Below, piece after piece: positions 63,788 to 64,000 of a stretch of 64,000 nucleotides of DNA (position 1 is the stretch's first letter; every line of letters starts with the position of its first letter). This DNA comes from Rheinheimera sp. (GTDB lineage: Bacteria; Pseudomonadota; Gammaproteobacteria; Enterobacterales; Alteromonadaceae). The position numbers and the translations under genes were made by a program. The stretch covers positions 44,004 to 108,003 of the forward strand of contig DPJG01000001.1 of the NCBI GenBank assembly GCA_003543135.1, in the 5' to 3' direction. The notes under the pieces were generated by a model. The model was not told the DNA's origin, ran no database searches, and saw only the letters and a list, made by a program, of their open reading frames with translations.

Positions 63788-64000
63788 TAAGCGGTTATTC
63801 GCTGGAGCAATTATTGCCCCATGATCACCCGATGATTTTACTGAGCCGTTTTATCGGGGCCGATGAAAACTCAGTGTACACAGAGGTGGATATCAGCAGT
63901 GCCAGCCCTTTTTATCAGGCTGAGTTACAGGCTGTCCCTGCTTATGTGGGGCTTGAGTATATGGCGCAAACTATTGCCTGTTATGCCGGTGCCAAAGCGC
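63784..64000 (+). CDS. apeP: ApeP-family dehydratase, 3' truncated by window edge
   Basis: Seventy-two codons are visible: MISGYSLEQLLPHDHPMILL, then an EVDISSASPFYQ strand and VGLEYMAQTIACYAGAKA. LPHDHPM and the EYMAQ helix are hotdog-fold dehydratase landmarks of the ApeP family, the partner of ApeI. Its ATG overlaps the ketosynthase stop (ATGA). By gene order in other aryl-polyene loci, a ketoreductase and a second ketosynthase would be expected beyond the window. Confidence 0.88.
   Translation, partial: MISGYSLEQLLPHDHPMILLSRFIGADENSVYTEVDISSASPFYQAELQAVPAYVGLEYMAQTIACYAGAKA

Overview
The window reads as chromosomal DNA of a moderate-GC, free-living gammaproteobacterium. Gene content (MdtABC-type RND efflux, a coiled-coil gene next to zapA, DUF3297, TmcA, UvrD, LasA-like and M4 secreted peptidases, an aryl-polyene cluster with an ammonia-lyase, a PEP-CTERM protein) fits Alteromonadales or Chromatiaceae relatives such as Rheinheimera. 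That placement is inference from family content, not from a marker gene. No rRNA, tRNA, insertion sequence, prophage or CRISPR array was seen.

Layout. 1-11 kb: a 5'-truncated outer-membrane barrel gene, a periplasmic solute-binding-like protein, an M20 amidohydrolase, a TerC-family and a TRIC-family membrane protein, a secreted M4 metallopeptidase with a PPC domain, a small barrel protein and a lipoprotein S41 protease. 11-14.6 kb: a divergent pair (unknown protein and an XRE-type regulator with a palindrome just before its start codon) and an HDOD protein. 14.8-22.3 kb: a three-gene MdtABC-like efflux operon. 22.4-24.3 kb: a CigR-family protein, a coiled-coil gene plus zapA, then a tandem pair of structured 117-bp repeats and a DUF3297 gene. 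24.6-25.9 kb: an RsgA-family GTPase behind a 13-codon leader ORF. 26-28.7 kb: a minus-strand operon of a minimal J-domain protein and three unrecognised proteins. 28.7-40.7 kb: housekeeping and secreted functions (HAD phosphatase, lone rfbC, LasA-like M23 peptidase, binding protein, tmcA, uvrD, small membrane and kinase-like genes).

40.9-47.5 kb is a compact polysaccharide export locus. It holds a TolC-like outer-membrane factor fused to a TIM-barrel glycosidase-like domain, a membrane-fusion protein, a cytoplasmic protein with a zinc-finger-rich (TackOD1-like) region and a degenerate GGDEF domain that keeps the c-di-GMP inhibitory site, a processive family-2 glycosyltransferase, and a PEP-CTERM protein. 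I read it as a c-di-GMP-gated, synthase-dependent exopolysaccharide system of unusual design, and it is the best candidate here for a little-described system.

49.1-64.0 kb is an aryl-polyene (APE/xanthomonadin/flexirubin-type) pigment cluster, cut by the window end. It has a divergent phosphopantetheinyl transferase, then at least 17 tightly packed genes: chain-length factor, acyltransferases, two ACPs, AMP-ligase, ApeI dehydratase, glycosyltransferase, aromatic ammonia-lyase, thioesterase, LolA-like carrier, MMPL exporter, a flavin-dependent halogenase-like enzyme, DUF3261 lipoprotein, ketosynthase and the start of ApeP. The ammonia-lyase would supply a hydroxycinnamate-type starter, the type II ketosynthase system would extend it, and the acyltransferases, LolA-like and MMPL proteins would place the product in the outer membrane. 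The halogenase-like enzyme raises the possibility of a halogenated ring.
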